Positions 48,665-58,500 of a stretch of DNA of 64,000 nt are shown piece by piece. A program made the translations under genes and the position numbers. How positions within the stretch are numbered: position 1 is the stretch's first letter; each line of letters begins with the position of its first letter. The notes below the pieces were generated by a model that was not told the origin of the DNA, did not search any database, and was given only the letters and a program-made list of their open reading frames with translations. The stretch comes from Durusdinium trenchii (lineage: Eukaryota > Sar > Dinophyceae > Suessiales > Symbiodiniaceae): NCBI GenBank assembly GCA_963970005.1, contig CAXAMN010026772.1, positions 560,617-624,616 on the forward strand. Direction: 5' to 3'.

Positions 48665-50224
48665 GTCTCTCCCTCCTGCCCTAGCCTCCCAAGACCACCT
48701 TTAAAAATAGTTGACGTGGTTGTGTAGTACTTGATCCTTCAGTTCCTCTTAGTTGGATGTCAGGTGGGAAAATCTGATTTCAGGATCTAGGTGGCGACCG
48801 GGTTTTCGACCAACCACGGATTCGGCCGCCCCATGGCTGTGCAGCGTTCGTCCCGTGCCTCTGAGAGTCGTCCAGGAGTTCGAGATCGTAGCTCTTCACG
48901 GCCACCATCCTGAGATCAGCTGAGATCCCCCGAAGCCATCTGAAGAACAAATCCCGGCAACTCCCCAAGGCGGACCTTGGAAACAGGATGAAGAAGGCTG
49001 CCTTCATGTGGCTGGTTTCCAAGCCCAAAATGGTGCACTCATCACAACTCCATAGGGGGCCCGCTTCTAAACCTCCTTGAAACTCCAACTGCACTCAAAC
49101 CCCAGGGATGTTAAACATGAAGGCATGTCAACTGCAAAAGCTGTGAGGTGTGTGTAGCGCGGTCCTTTTCAGGGGCCTGTTGAGCTGCTGGAACTGTTGC
49201 TGCTGCTACTGGGCTTCTGCAGTTGCTTCCAACTTTTGTGTTCTCAGTCGTCTTCAGAACGACATAGGAAGGACGTAAGAGCTGACTCAAAAGATTTGGA
49301 TGTTGGATGGGCAGGTGGTCAAGAAAAAGACCATCATCAAAAAATATCCGCCGATGTGTTTGTCTTCTGTCTGCGTCCTTTTTCCTGCTTGTTTGTGTTC
49401 TTCTTGTTGTGCATTCTCATGTGTTTTCTTCTTCCTTCCTCCTCTGCTTCTTCTTCTTCTCCTTCTTCTTCTTCTCCTTCTTCTTCTCCTTCTTATTCTC
49501 CTTCTTCTTCTCCTTCTTCTTCTCCTTCTTCTCCTTCTTCTTATCCTTCTTATTCTTCTTTGTTTTTCCTTTTTCTTGTCTTGCTTCGTCTTCTTTTTGC
49601 CTGCTCTCTGCTTGTTTCTTCTCCTTCCTGCTTGCTTATCTTGTTGTGAAGAAACCTAGCGCCAACCTTGCGCTGCCTTGCTGCATTACCATAGTCTGCT
49701 GGGGGGCCCGCTTCTAAACGAAGACTTAAAAACACATCTCCAACTCCAACCTTTAAAGTGTACATTTACTTTTTTTGAGTAGGGCTTTTTGAGCGCAGTC
49801 CATGTAAAAAAAAGGGGAGGCCTGAAGAGGGGGAGGAAAATTGATGAGAAAGACACCAAAGTTGACCGAAAACATGCACCGCGAAAATGGATCAAGCTGG
49901 ATTGGAAACTTCCAGTGAGAATCAATTCATGGTTGACATGTCAAATCCTTCGTGAAACAGCTGAAAACTCCCCAAGCGGTCCAAAACCAGTCGCTGTCGC
50001 CACCACTCAACCACACCAAACCTCCCAAAAACGGGTTTTTTCCCGACTCCCAAAACCCTTCCCACACCAAGGCTCCCAGCTCGTCGCCCCTGGTCGCCCG
50101 GACGGCCCTTTTCGCCTGCGCCTGCGCCGCTCGTCCGGTGGCTCGTCACGGCACGATCCACCGCAGCCAAGACCGCCCCGCTGCAGCCAGTGCCCAGGAC
50201 CTTCCCAGTGAGCCGGAAGTCGTC
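36973..50224 (-). CDS. Calcium-dependent protein kinase (CDPK-type), multi-exon gene
   Basis: A Ser/Thr kinase with C-terminal EF-hands, spread over about 13 kb. Minus-strand exons: 50224-50155, 48919-48859, 47960-47891, 46340-46292, 45823-45744, 45401-45355, 44594-44511, 44369-44321, 44035-~43958, ~42710-42630, 42090-41947, (perhaps ~41490-41420), 40690-40614, 39110-39032, 38927-38840, 37841-37776 and 37017-36973. Every junction from 50155 to 44035 keeps phase, as does the last one. All kinase signatures are present: Gly loop, V-A-V-K, H-R-D-L-K, D-F-G, A-P-E. EF-hand positions 3 and 4 are near-canonical; 1 and 2 are degenerate. Such kinases link calcium signals to phosphorylation in alveolates and plants. 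Donors include GT, GC and GA. The N-terminus is not located. Confidence 0.87.
37439..37537. repeat. Dispersed intron repeat (GTTGACCTGG family), diverged copy
   Basis: ATGGTTGAGCTAGTTTCGTG, AAATCCTTAGTAAAACAGTT and GATGGTTGGAATGCCAGG, in the intron between the two halves of EF-hand 4. Preceded by CCCTCCAAGAC, the family's other end. Confidence 0.6.
37776..37841 (-). CDS. EF-hand 4, first half
   Basis: D-V-S-E-I-F-K-E-A-D-L-D-K, cut after the first loop residues. The donor is AAG|GAGAAG, a GA-type site. Joined to the next exon the loop becomes D-L-D-K-D-G-Q-I-S-I-D-D, a full EF-hand, which strongly supports the GA donor. Confidence 0.8.
38258..38342. mobile_element. Miniature ACCAGCACCC-ended element (copy 2)
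   Basis: About 85 bp, ACCAGCACCCTCC to GGGTCCTGGT. Over 73 nt it is the reverse complement of 38496-38568 with one mismatch, so this and copy 3 form an inverted pair about 170 bp apart in a kinase intron. Confidence 0.7.
38480..38566. mobile_element. Miniature ACCAGCACCC-ended element (copy 3, inverted)
   Basis: About 87 bp, ACCAGCACCCG to GGGTGCTGGT, near-identical to copy 2 but in the opposite orientation. The pair could fold into a long hairpin in the pre-mRNA. Confidence 0.7.
38840..38927 (-). CDS. EF-hand exon 3
   Basis: A-F-R-H-F-D-K-E-G-S-G-Y-V-T-P-E-V-L is a near-canonical loop (D, E, S, G, Y, V) with Val where the bidentate Glu (position 12) is expected. Acceptor TTCCCAG, donor GTGCGG. 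Confidence 0.8.
39032..39110 (-). CDS. EF-hand-like exon 2 (degenerate)
   Basis: G-D-E-A-L-N-E-L-V-E-Y-K-D-F-A-E-T-L has the x-V-x-Y-x-D-F end of an EF-hand, but the loop lacks the central Gly and several oxygen ligands. Between an AAAAG acceptor and a GTTCGA donor. Confidence 0.5.
40614..40690 (-). CDS. EF-hand-like exon 1 (degenerate)
   Basis: V-F-I-D-L-S-A-G-K-D-G-K-D-G-R-G-V-I-E-K resembles an EF loop with altered spacing. Its place after the kinase domain suits CDPK EF-hand 1. It ends at GAG|GTGCAC. Calcium binding is doubtful. Confidence 0.5.
41947..42090 (-). CDS. Kinase exon: subdomain XI and start of junction domain
   Basis: E-A-R-D-F-V-D-H-L-L-V-L-D-P-S-K-R-L-T-A, then C-H-P-W-I is the standard kinase C-lobe end, with the conserved Arg. 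Acceptor TTCTCAG, donor GTGAGA. A possible autoinhibitory piece (V-V-T-G-F-R-N-I-A-R-A) lies near 41490-41420. Confidence 0.88.
42630..42710 (-). CDS. Kinase exon: subdomain X
   Basis: R-K-G-N-Y-A-W-K-S-L-R-F-K-V-A-K ends at a clean GTGAGA donor and joins E-A-R-D-F-V of the next exon. The 5' edge is not resolved. Confidence 0.65.
43958..44035 (-). CDS. Kinase exon: subdomain IX
   Basis: V-L-K-K-R-Y-S-G-G-S-C-D-M-W-S-L-G-V-I-V matches the D-x-W-S-x-G-V consensus and follows A-P-E in phase. The 3' edge is approximate; the frame past L-L-S looks intronic. Confidence 0.85.
44321..44369 (-). CDS. Kinase micro-exon: A-P-E motif (subdomain VIII)
   Basis: A 49-nt exon encoding K-H-M-K-E-A-L-G-T-V-N-Y-V-A-P-E, with the G-T-x-x-Y-x-A-P-E activation-segment end. 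It is bounded by CTTCAG and GTGGGG. Confidence 0.9.
44511..44594 (-). CDS. Kinase exon: D-F-G motif (subdomain VII)
   Basis: L-E-N-F-L-Y-D-F-R-D-S-D-F, then K-L-I-D-F-G-F-S-K-F-F. It contains the Asn of the catalytic loop and the magnesium-binding D-F-G. Acceptor CCCCAG, donor AA|GTGACT. Confidence 0.9.
45355..45401 (-). CDS. Kinase micro-exon: catalytic loop (subdomain VIb)
   Basis: A 47-nt exon encoding A-I-S-Y-I-H-F-S-G-V-V-H-R-D-L-K, with the catalytic Asp of H-R-D and the catalytic-loop Lys. The Lys codon is split by the intron (AA|GTGCC ... CAG|G). Confidence 0.9.
45744..45823 (-). CDS. Kinase exon: G-E-L-Y-D to helix E (subdomains V-VIa)
   Basis: G-E-L-Y-D-R-V-T-L-A-G, then A-A-L-A-T-W-H-M-L-Q between a CCACCAG acceptor and a CAG|GTGCCG donor. 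It leads directly into A-I-S-Y-I-H of the next exon. Confidence 0.85.
46292..46340 (-). CDS. Kinase exon: hinge (subdomain V)
   Basis: A 49-nt exon reading V-Y-E-S-E-K-V-L-S-L-V-M-E-C-M-E, the strand-5/hinge consensus (L-V-M-E). The donor is GAAG|GCTGGG (GC). With the next exon it makes M-E-G-G-E-L, the usual G-G-E-L of CDPKs. Confidence 0.85.
46754..46814. repeat. CAA then CAT microsatellite
   Basis: About seven CAA units followed by about twelve CAT units in a kinase intron. Confidence 0.9.
46970..47122 (+). CDS. Possible plus-strand exon within a kinase intron
   Basis: A pyrimidine-rich TTTTTCCCAG precedes L-F-Q-T-F-W-E-D-V-K-N-L-M-N-R-G-L-P-L. It is opposite in strand to the kinase gene. 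It may be a fragment of an inserted element. Evidence is composition plus acceptor only. Confidence 0.3.
47891..47960 (-). CDS. Kinase exon: helix C and strand 4 (subdomains III-IV)
   Basis: E-A-E-L-E-V-F-L-T-L-D-H-P-H-I-A-R-L-H-Y carries the helix-C Glu and the D-H-P-H-I-A-R-L signature. Acceptor CCCCAG; donor TAT|GCTCTA (GC type). In phase with exons on both sides. Confidence 0.85.
48497..48660. repeat. CTGT microsatellite with assembly gap
   Basis: (CTGT)n interrupted by CTGCCTGCCTGC and ending in CT repeats. Ten N characters lie at 48543-48552, so true length is unknown. Located in a kinase intron. Confidence 0.97.
48543..48552. other. Assembly gap (10 N)
   Basis: Ten N characters inside the CTGT repeat. 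Confidence 0.99.
48859..48919 (-). CDS. Kinase exon: ATP-anchoring lysine (subdomain II)
   Basis: R-M-V-A-V-K-S-Y-D-L-E follows a GATCTCAG acceptor; a second identical AG sits 10 nt further in. The exon leaves in phase 2 at a GC donor (AG|GCACGG) and completes an Arg codon with the next exon. Confidence 0.78.
49437..49570. repeat. TTC/TCC-rich microsatellite
   Basis: Imperfect (TTC)n with CTC interruptions on the plus strand in a kinase intron. On the minus strand, the direction of kinase transcription, it is (GAA)n. Open frames over it are artefacts. Confidence 0.9.
50155..50224 (-). CDS. Kinase exon: glycine-rich loop (subdomain I)
   Basis: After a TCCTCCAG acceptor the exon reads D-D-F-R-L-T-G-K-V-L-G-T-G-C-S-G-A-V-L-A, fitting LGxGxxGxV. 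It ends in phase 1 at GTGCCG and joins the next exon's C-T-GAT as D-P-D-L-R before V-A-V-K, giving normal spacing between loop and lysine. Confidence 0.78.
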
Positions 50225-50884
50225 CTGGAGGAAGTCGGGCTGACGGTCCGGTGGACGACGTAAGACCGGCGAAGCGGCGAAGGGCGTCTCTGGGAAGATG
50301 GTGAATGAAGTGGTGAAAAGTGCAGAGCATTGTCATGCTTCGCCAACATATGGTAAGAATCCTTGGACCTGACGCTGAAACTATCGACACCAAAACGCAG
50401 GGGGGACCCGAGCCAAAGCCCACCTCCATTGGAGACGGGCCCTAGATTCTGAGGGTAGGAGAAATGATCTGTCGAACTGTTCATTACAGCAAAGCGACAT
50501 GCTTTTCATGACTCTTTTGGGATCCCATGTTCTTCCATGCTTTGTGATGGAAAACAAGCACCACCAGTTCGTTTCGTGATGGATTCGTTTGAACCAATCC
50601 ACCGCTCCACCGGGAGCGTCATGACTCATCTCTGGATCTCTCTCAACCCAAGAAGGCCGGCGCAGGACACAGCCGCGAAGGCCCAGCTTCCCCGGAACAG
50701 GTCCCGGTCCAAAACCCGGTGGGTACAACCCTAACCCATCACCCGTCCACTTTTTAAAGATGGCCAAAAAAAAAACGTGCAAAAACAGACCTCGGCGCGC
50801 GGAAATCCTAGGTGCCCCGTAAACACCACCACCCCACGGTGCCCCCCCGTAAATCGCTCTCCGTTCCTGCAAGTTCCGACCCTT

Positions 50885-51000
50885 GACATAGCGGCCCTTC
50901 ACGGGCAAAGATCCCACACGCTCCATGGCGCGCAGCTGCACCTCACCAAAGCCGCTCGCTCCAAGCGCCGCCTCCACCGGCTTCGCGACCTCCACCGGGT
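50885..51000 (-). CDS. Possible exon with a second glycine-loop-like motif
   Basis: The minus frame reads V-E-A-A-L-G-A-S-G-F-G-E-V-Q-L-R-A-M-E-R. G-A-S-G-F-G-E-V matches a kinase nucleotide loop, but the 50224-50155 exon already supplies one for the CDPK. It may be an alternative first exon, part of another kinase, or chance. The frame stays open on both sides without clear splice sites. Confidence 0.35.
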
Positions 51001-51249
51001 TCGCGCCATCCGCCGTGCCCATGGTCCGGACGGGGCGCTCGCGAGGGAGCCGGGCGGTGGGGACGCGAGGACGCTGCGAGGACGCTGCGGAAACAACGGG
51101 AGAGGGTTGGAAGAGGGGGCTAAGCATGTCAAGAGCACGAACTGGGTGTGTTTTTTGTTCCAGGCTTACGTTTGTTTCTTGACCCCACTTGTGGGTGCCT
51201 GCAGATTGCAAAGGAAACCTTCTCGCGCAGTATACGCTCATCATCTGTC

Positions 51250-54200
51250 ATCTTTAGCTGCACGTCTTCTTCGGGAGACGAGCCAAAAGATCGAAACTAA
51301 GATCCATCGCAGGCGAAGCTGCTTTTTGAGGCCCCTCAAAGAAGACCCCCGAGGCGGGTCTGCTGTTTTGCTCTTCGAATCCACTTCTCGAGCCAAAACC
51401 ACGAAGGTCCAGGTGTCCACTTCCGCCGACCCGGCATCCGGCCCTCCGGCCGTCCTCGAAAAAACGGGCCTGAGCTCCCTGAGTTCATCTCAATTCGCCG
51501 TCGAAAACCCACTGGCCACTGGTCGTCCCCTCCAAAAACGGCTGGAAAAGCCCGATGGTCCAAAGTCCATGTAGTCTGTGCTTTTGCAAGTAGAGCTCCA
51601 TTACTTCGTCAGGTGTGTCGAAACACACGAAGAAGCACACCATGCAGCGAACTGTTAATGGGTCATCTCCACACTACACCATTCAACATGAGAATCTCTG
51701 TGTCCGCTGGTTCAAATGCCAAAAAATAAACTCATGTGATTGCAGATGTTGTCCATCAATTGTGCCACAAATTGGTCTGCAATGGGCTGTCCCTGGTCAA
51801 TCCTCAAACGCCAAAACTTTCCAACCGGTTTCAATAGAGAGTTCCAACGAAGACGCACTGGGTTTTCTCCAATTAAGCAGCTCAGACATGGTGAGCTGGA
51901 TGATTCCCATTCTACTCAGCTTTCAAAGTTTGATCGTTCGATGTTCTCTCTCTATGCTTTCATCTCTTCCCATATCGATCTCTGCTCATGGGGGGGCCTT
52001 GGCAAGCCTCCGGCGAGGCGTCCTGCGTGAAGGCATTCGCAAGAGAAGACAGCGGAGGAAGAACCGAATTTCCGGTCACATCATGGAAGTGAATGAAGGG
52101 AAGCACATCCAAAGCTATTTGAGATAGGAAGGCCACACCTCCCTGCTACACCCCCTGTCAAGCTGTTTGAAGGGAAGGCAACCAACTCCGAGGCTCCGCG
52201 GGGCGGGGCAGAACTGGGCCAGGCCACCTCACTCCACGTCTTCCCTCGTTGGAATCAACTCCTTTCCAAAGACGTGCCCGTGCCCGATGGGGGGCGAAAA
52301 CACCAATTGACTCATAACTAGAATTGACATCTGGAAAGAGTCAACTGACTTTCTATACAAATTTAGAAAGTTCCAAACTCCCCCTAGTCAATTCTAGGTG
52401 TGGAAAAGGTGACCTGGCATTTGGACAGTTTGTGATGCGATCTTTTGGATTGAGTTCTATCTGTGTCCTCCTATTGGCTATCTAAGAAGCTACTAGTAGC
52501 TCCTGGCATTACTACTATAGGAACAAGAAGCTAACTAGTAACAAGGGCACTACTACGAACGGAGAAAGAAGCCAACTAGTCGTAGCAAGGTGCATTGCTA
52601 CGAACGGAGCAACAAAACAAACCAGTCAGTAGCCTCTGTGGCCTCCCTTCGGCCACCAGCACCCGGCCTTGGGGGAGTTTCCGCCCGCAGCCAGAAAGGC
52701 GCGCGCCTCAGACAGCGGCCAAGCAAGGAACCGGTGCGAGTAAACCAAACCGACGGGAAGGTCGATCCATTGGATGAATGTGGCTGATACTCCTGGATGG
52801 TCTCTTATGGTGATTCTGTTCTCCCTGATAGATGATGTTCTGCACCTTTTTGGGGGAGTTTCAGTGTGTCAATGTGATCTAGACTCTTGACTTGATTGGA
52901 GTTCAACTCCCCCAGATGAAGAGGTTGTTCAATCCAACTGAGGTTCGTTTTGCAATCCAGATTCTACATTAGTTCCCTGTGACAAGTGCAACAGCCACGT
53001 CCAGGATCGGTTCCGCGTTTGCTCACTCCGGTGCGCAACCACTGCTTCGGTCGGGGCCGCTGGTCGCTCTCTGCGTCAGGAGCCGGTCGAGTGGAAAATC
53101 CCACTCAAAGCTCATGGAATTCACCTGAATTGGATTGAATCTAGCGCTTAAGAAACATCAAAAGGTGCAATGACCACGGAAAACATCTGAAACTGGAGAA
53201 TCCTCCGGTCACCCATCTCGAACCCTTTCTCGCGGTCATTCACAGGACCCGGACACTGAAACTCACACGTCTCCCGCACAGGAGGGCGGGGTGCGAACAT
53301 CCTCCAGCACAAAATGACCCCAAATGGTTCGAGATGGATTCATCTCCAAACATCTCTTGGACCTCCTTGGTGGAACTCTTTCCGTCGATTGGTGGACCAC
53401 CCAAGCCCTTCCGGGGATCACGACCCAAGCCCAAGGAACCGCATCTCCCATGATCCTTCATCTTCGGCCACGGGGCGTGGAGTTGGGCAATGAGATCATC
53501 CAGCTGTGCGTGGTGTTCCTTCCAACTGGGTCCTGGCGGCGCCCGCTCAGGCAGCTACAGATGGAACCCCTGTCCTTTGAGGTTTCGCTGAAGTGAGACC
53601 TGATTCCACAAGCAGTGTAGTCTGTTGATCCCTCGGAAGGTGCTGGTATATGTTTCAGGATCTGAACCTGTGTCGCTAAGGTGCAAAGGTCCTTCCCTTT
53701 GATGTCCTTACTTGAGCTACCAGAGCTACCCAGAGCTTTTAACGATTTTGTTTAATAAAACAATCAAACAATTGTGTTAAAGGAAAATGTCCAAGAAAGT
53801 ATATAAATCAGAAGCTCCGTTACGGGGGGTTGCCAAACTGAGCTGAAGTCCAAGAAAGACCCCAAAGACCCCAACCTCCAAAAACTGGACACAAAGTGAT
53901 TCACCTAAACGAGGTGGATCTGCTCCAAACGCGCCGAATCCGAGAACCCTCGCGGCGTTTTTGGCGTCCGACCGCTTCCTGCAGCCTCCTCCATGGTGGG
54001 TCATGGCAGTGTTTGCCACAGCGTCATGGCCGGTTCGCCACACTCTGTGCCCCCACATCTAGGCTGTAAACCTTCTGAGCGAGCAGTGGAACCACGGAAT
54101 TCCTCGCTTCTGTCGAACTTACGCGTGAACGCGAAAACCACCAACCAGTTCACACGGGGGGGGGAAGAAAGTTCCCCCTTCGCCCCAACCGGTTCCAAGT

Positions 54201-57200
54201 CCTTCTCGTGCAGAATCCCCGCAGCGAAGCCGTCTCACACACGTCACGTCACCCGAAAGCGGAAACCTTTCCAAGCGACTGGGCGGAGACCTTCGGAGCG
54301 GTCCCGGTCCCGGCGCAGAGGCCGTGCTTGGACCCGTTTGGGCCACTGCGTTCCACCTCAAAGGGTCGGGTCGGTAGGTCGGACAGGAGCCCAAGCGGCT
54401 CCTCAACGGGGTGAAGTCGTGCTTCGAAACCAGCAGCCCCCTACAGCAGCTTCCTTGGGCGACACCGGCAGACCGTGCGTCTCGTGTCAGGTTTCAAAGG
54501 CGGAAGGACGGTGTGATGCCCCGTGTGCAGTGCGCGTTGCAAGGACGGTTCCCCCCCTTCAATGGTCTACCAGTACCCGAAACCTGCCAGCTCACCACCC
54601 ACTTTTGAGTCTCTAAAAGTCACCAAAGGAGACCTGTTGGAGGGTGTGGTACAGTTGTTGTGTCTCTTTTGGGTGATTTCCACCCTCGCGAGACACGAAG
54701 GTGTCTGCAAAAGAAGAACCCGAGCACCCGAGCACCCTTTCACCCTTCCCACTTGACCTCTCCACCCAACCCTTTCCTAGCGCATGTCCTTACGACCCGC
54801 CGGATAGCACTGGGTTCCCTATCTCACCCTTTTGGCTCCGAGACAGCCGCGCAGCCGCGCAGCCTCGACGACTCTCGTCTTCCAGGAGACGAGGCTCGTC
54901 TCGAACCGCAGCGGCATGTGAACGAATTCCCAGGACCGGCGTCCACCGGTCTACCCGCTCGTCAATTTCCGCTTTTGGGATCGGATAGTGTTCAGACACC
55001 CCAAGTGCCACGGGTGCAGATCACTGAAGCAAGAGCATCAGTTCTTTCTTGATAAATCAGGTGTGAATTTCAGCAAGCTCATACCAGCTTCAGGACCTGA
55101 CCGCTCCGCGTGCACGTCAGGTCGTGCCTGACACGGGACACCCAGCTTCGGCTGGCTGTTGTAGAGAAAGATCGGCGCCAAAGGACCACTCGGTGGGATG
55201 AAGCCTCAAAAGGAAACGACAAACGACTTGGAGCCTCCAGGGTGGTTCCTCAAACACCTTCAGAGCAAGGTCTTAGAACGTTGATCATACTGGAAAATCA
55301 CCAAGGACCACCCTGAAGAAGTGTGGGGTCTCGCATGTTCTATTGCATGCGCTGAAGGACGCAAAAACACGCTGTGGCCCAAACACTCAAGGGCAAGTGG
55401 TCATAGCAATGAAAGAAAAAAGACCGTAATGTATTTATATATATAATATAGAAGAGAGAGAGAGAGACAGAAGCGGAGTCCGAGGCAAGTTTCCACAACA
55501 GGACTGTTTCTTCTATGTGTTTGATTTTTGGTGGGGTCACTACTAGGCTTCTGGCAAGGGCTGAACAGCTCCAAAAAGTGCTACAAGCTTGGGGGGATGG
55601 GGTCACTATGTTCATCATCTACACCAGTTATCATGCTTCACGTATGAAAGGCGTCCTTCCTGCAGCCCCACGTTTGGGCCCGGACGGGCCCCAGGTGCTT
55701 TGTTTGACAAGTTTCACCCAAGAACGACCCGCTGGCCACGAGAGAAAGCGAATTATCGCGAGGCGCAGCGGCTGCGGACATCCACATGCCGAAATCGGCC
55801 TTTTGGTGAGAAGACAGCTTTGAAAAACGCATCAGAGGAAAGAACAACAAACCAACAAAACCTCTCTGGGCCGAAGAATGCTCGTTCCGTGACAGTTCTG
55901 CAGATATCGCAACTCTTTGATTAGGGAGCATAGGAGGAGTCGCGCAGGCGCAGCAGAAGGACAGGCCCCATCTTTAAGGGGGTCAATGCTGTTGCAAAGC
56001 CCTTGATAATATCTGGATCAAAAGTCACGCGTGACAAAAGGCTTGACAAAGGTCCTAGAAGTCCAGTTCGACTTCTGCCTCCATTTTTCAGTAGAAGTGC
56101 GTCGACCGGGAAATCCACCTGTCAGACCCTCCCTTCTGAATCCGTTTTCTCCGACCGGGGGGGTGGATTCCTTGGCTTCGACCCAGCAGACCCCTCGCTC
56201 AAAACACAGGTCGAGTGTGGATGCCTGGTAGGTCGAGAGGAAGGTCTTGGGGTTCCAACCACCGGGGCAACCACCGGGTGCTTCTTCCAACAACCACCTC
56301 TGTTTTCGGCTAAAGCCGGCCCACAGCGATGCAATGCGAAAAGCGATAAGGGAAGGCCATGGGATCATCGAAGGCTATGGCAGTGTGGAAGTAAGTATGG
56401 CGTGGGATGGTCGTGGTTCCTATGCATTTGGGATGAGATCGGATGAGGCACCATTTCTTGCCAAAGTCGGCCATCTTCCTCTGGTAGCTGGGCCCTCTGA
56501 AGGTTTGCACAATGGCAGAATCTGAAGTGGATCCTTTTCTCTGCGTGACTGGAGCAATCCGGAGCTTCCATCCAGCGGCTTGTTTGGACGGGTCGAACTC
56601 TCTTTACATCAGACTGACACTTCCGGCCAACCGTCCGAAGCAACCTGCCCGGGCGCTTAAGGCTGCGTGCGGTGGGCAGTGCGTGGGGGTTGGGTTGGAG
56701 CTTCATCACAAGCCACAAGGCAATATGTAGAAATATTCATATACCCTGACTCACTAACATGGAAGTAGAAACGCCACTTGAATTGTCAAGGAAAGTCGTC
56801 TTTCGGTCTACCAACTGCTTCCCAGCTGGCAAAAGCAAAAACCAACACCTCGGGTCTATCCTAACCTTCCAGGACCCAGTGGATGATAATGGTTCAGTTG
56901 CAGGCCGGTCCATCTCTAAACATAGTGTTCTTGTTGACCGACAGCTCCTTCCAGGTTTTCTGTCGGACAGACAGCTCTACAAGACCCAACATGGTGTTTT
57001 CTTGGTCGGATCGGTCGAGTATCACCTGTGGGGAAAAAAGATGGATGTGACAGCCATTGAAAGAAAGTTCTTTTGCAAGATTCGATTGGTCGTTTTGACC
57101 TGAAAAGATTAAGAACACTGTTTTGACCATCTACACTGCACATTGATAGACAAAAAGCTTCTTGTGCGGACATCGAGGCATCCGACCGTTGGTGAGTTGT

Positions 57201-57460
57201 GATTGGGTTTTGCCGGACACCTGGAGTGAACGATGCCTGGGTGAGAAATCAGGTCTTTGAATGCAAGGTCGGTGACTCCCAAGGCGTCAGTGGCCAAAAC
57301 TCGTCGATCGAACAGCCCTGGAGGAGTGGATAGAAGTGGGTCTTTTTCGCTGTTTGAGAGAATTAGCCGAATCTGATGACCAAAATACTCTGTCTCCAGG
57401 ATGGAATTTCTGGGATTCACACGTTAGTCAGCAGAAAAGGATCTGATCTGGTGACCCCCA
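51250..57460. other. Stretch with no secure gene
   Basis: Several modest open frames on both strands overlap each other and none shows a family motif. Possible coding-like pieces include F-L-C-V-T-G-A-I-R-S-F-H-P (plus, about 56530) and its minus-strand counterparts. It contains miniature element copy 4, and around 52480-52600 repeated AACTAGT/TACTACTA words. It could be a large upstream intron or intergenic sequence of the kinase gene. Confidence 0.3.
54569..54650. mobile_element. Miniature ACCAGCACCC-like element (copy 4, diverged)
   Basis: ACCAGTACCCG, interior CACCAAAGGAGACCTGTTGG, end GAGGGTGTGGT. The interior closely resembles copy 1. Confidence 0.5.
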
Positions 57461-57779
57461 GGAAAGCTACCACAGGTTGTAGGTGCGGTATTGATTGTAG
57501 GTGGTTTTGTGAAAAGGTTCATTGGGATGCTGGGACATGCTCACAACAAGTGTCAGGAAGAAACCTCTCTTTGCTTTTTGGCAATCTGATACTCCAACAC
57601 GACTACTGAGGAACATGTGGTGAAGTATTCTGTGACACCTGCAAAAAAAGAAATTGTCTGACCGCCCGTTGTTTTTAAAAACATGAGAAAAACAACGAAC
57701 CAAGACATCCAAGAACCTGACTCGATGTGTTTTGATGTCGCACATTGTTCGCACACACACCCGTGGACTGACATGAAAA

Positions 57780-57940
57780 CTCTTCGCCGCACGCGGCTGC
57801 GCAGCCGCGCTCGCGGCATCGCGCACCTCATCCGCCGGATGACCTGCTGACCAGCGGCACGTTCGGCAAGCGCGGCGATGCAGTGGAGCCAGGATTCTTC
57901 GAAGATTGATTGGTCCATGTAAACTACTACAGACATACCA
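57780..57940 (-). CDS. Probable exon, unrecognised
   Basis: Minus frame M-D-Q-S-I-F-E-E-S-W-L-H-C-I-A-A-L-A-E-R, then Q-Q-V-I-R-R-M-R. Helical and regular. It may belong with the 58390-58500 piece (A-L-A-T-R-C-N-S-C-I-R-E-R-S-T-Q-M-D). Function unknown. Confidence 0.4.
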
Positions 57941-58389
57941 CAAGCATGTCTTTTTGGTTCAAACACACAAGCAAATGACGGTTTCAGCTTGGGGTGGGTG
58001 AAACTTTGAGTTTGCCCAGATACGTTAAGTTCAAAAGAAACTAGACATCCCCGAGCATTCCAACCTCGACCGAACAACCATTGTGTTACCAAAAAGTTGT
58101 TGAGTACGGCACCAGGTCAAGCGAGCTCTTTGAATGGTTTGAACGGAAGGCTTGGATGCTTTTCAGCTGACGGTCGCAACCACATGACGTCCGCCGTGGA
58201 GGAATCAGCACCCGGACGGTGCAGATGATACAGGGTTCGGTGCGGGTCAACTCTCCAAGTGCGGTGTGAGACCAGATTAAAGGACCAGAAAAAACATCCT
58301 TTTAAAAAGAACCACGTCACCTTGCCTAAGGGTTTTACACTGGGTTTCACCTATTTGGGGGTCTAGAAATATATCCTTCATGAACCATG

Positions 58390-58500
58390 TGAAGTTGCGA
58401 GAAGAGTATGTCCATCTGGGTGGAGCGCTCCCGGATGCACGAGTTGCAACGGGTGGCCAAGGCAGCCGTCAACGGGCAGCCAAGGCGCGTGTCGCAAAAC
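58390..58500 (-). CDS. Probable exon, unrecognised
   Basis: Minus frame L-T-A-A-L-A-T-R-C-N-S-C-I-R-E-R, then M-D-I-L-F-S-Q-L-H-M-V-H-E-G. Clear helical character. Immediately upstream (58520-58680) is a GGAT/GAGTGAGG simple repeat. Confidence 0.35.

Noticed and set aside
49197..49717. Ser/Pro- and Leu-rich plus-strand frames
   Set aside because: They lie over a TTC/TCC microsatellite inside an intron of the minus-strand kinase gene.
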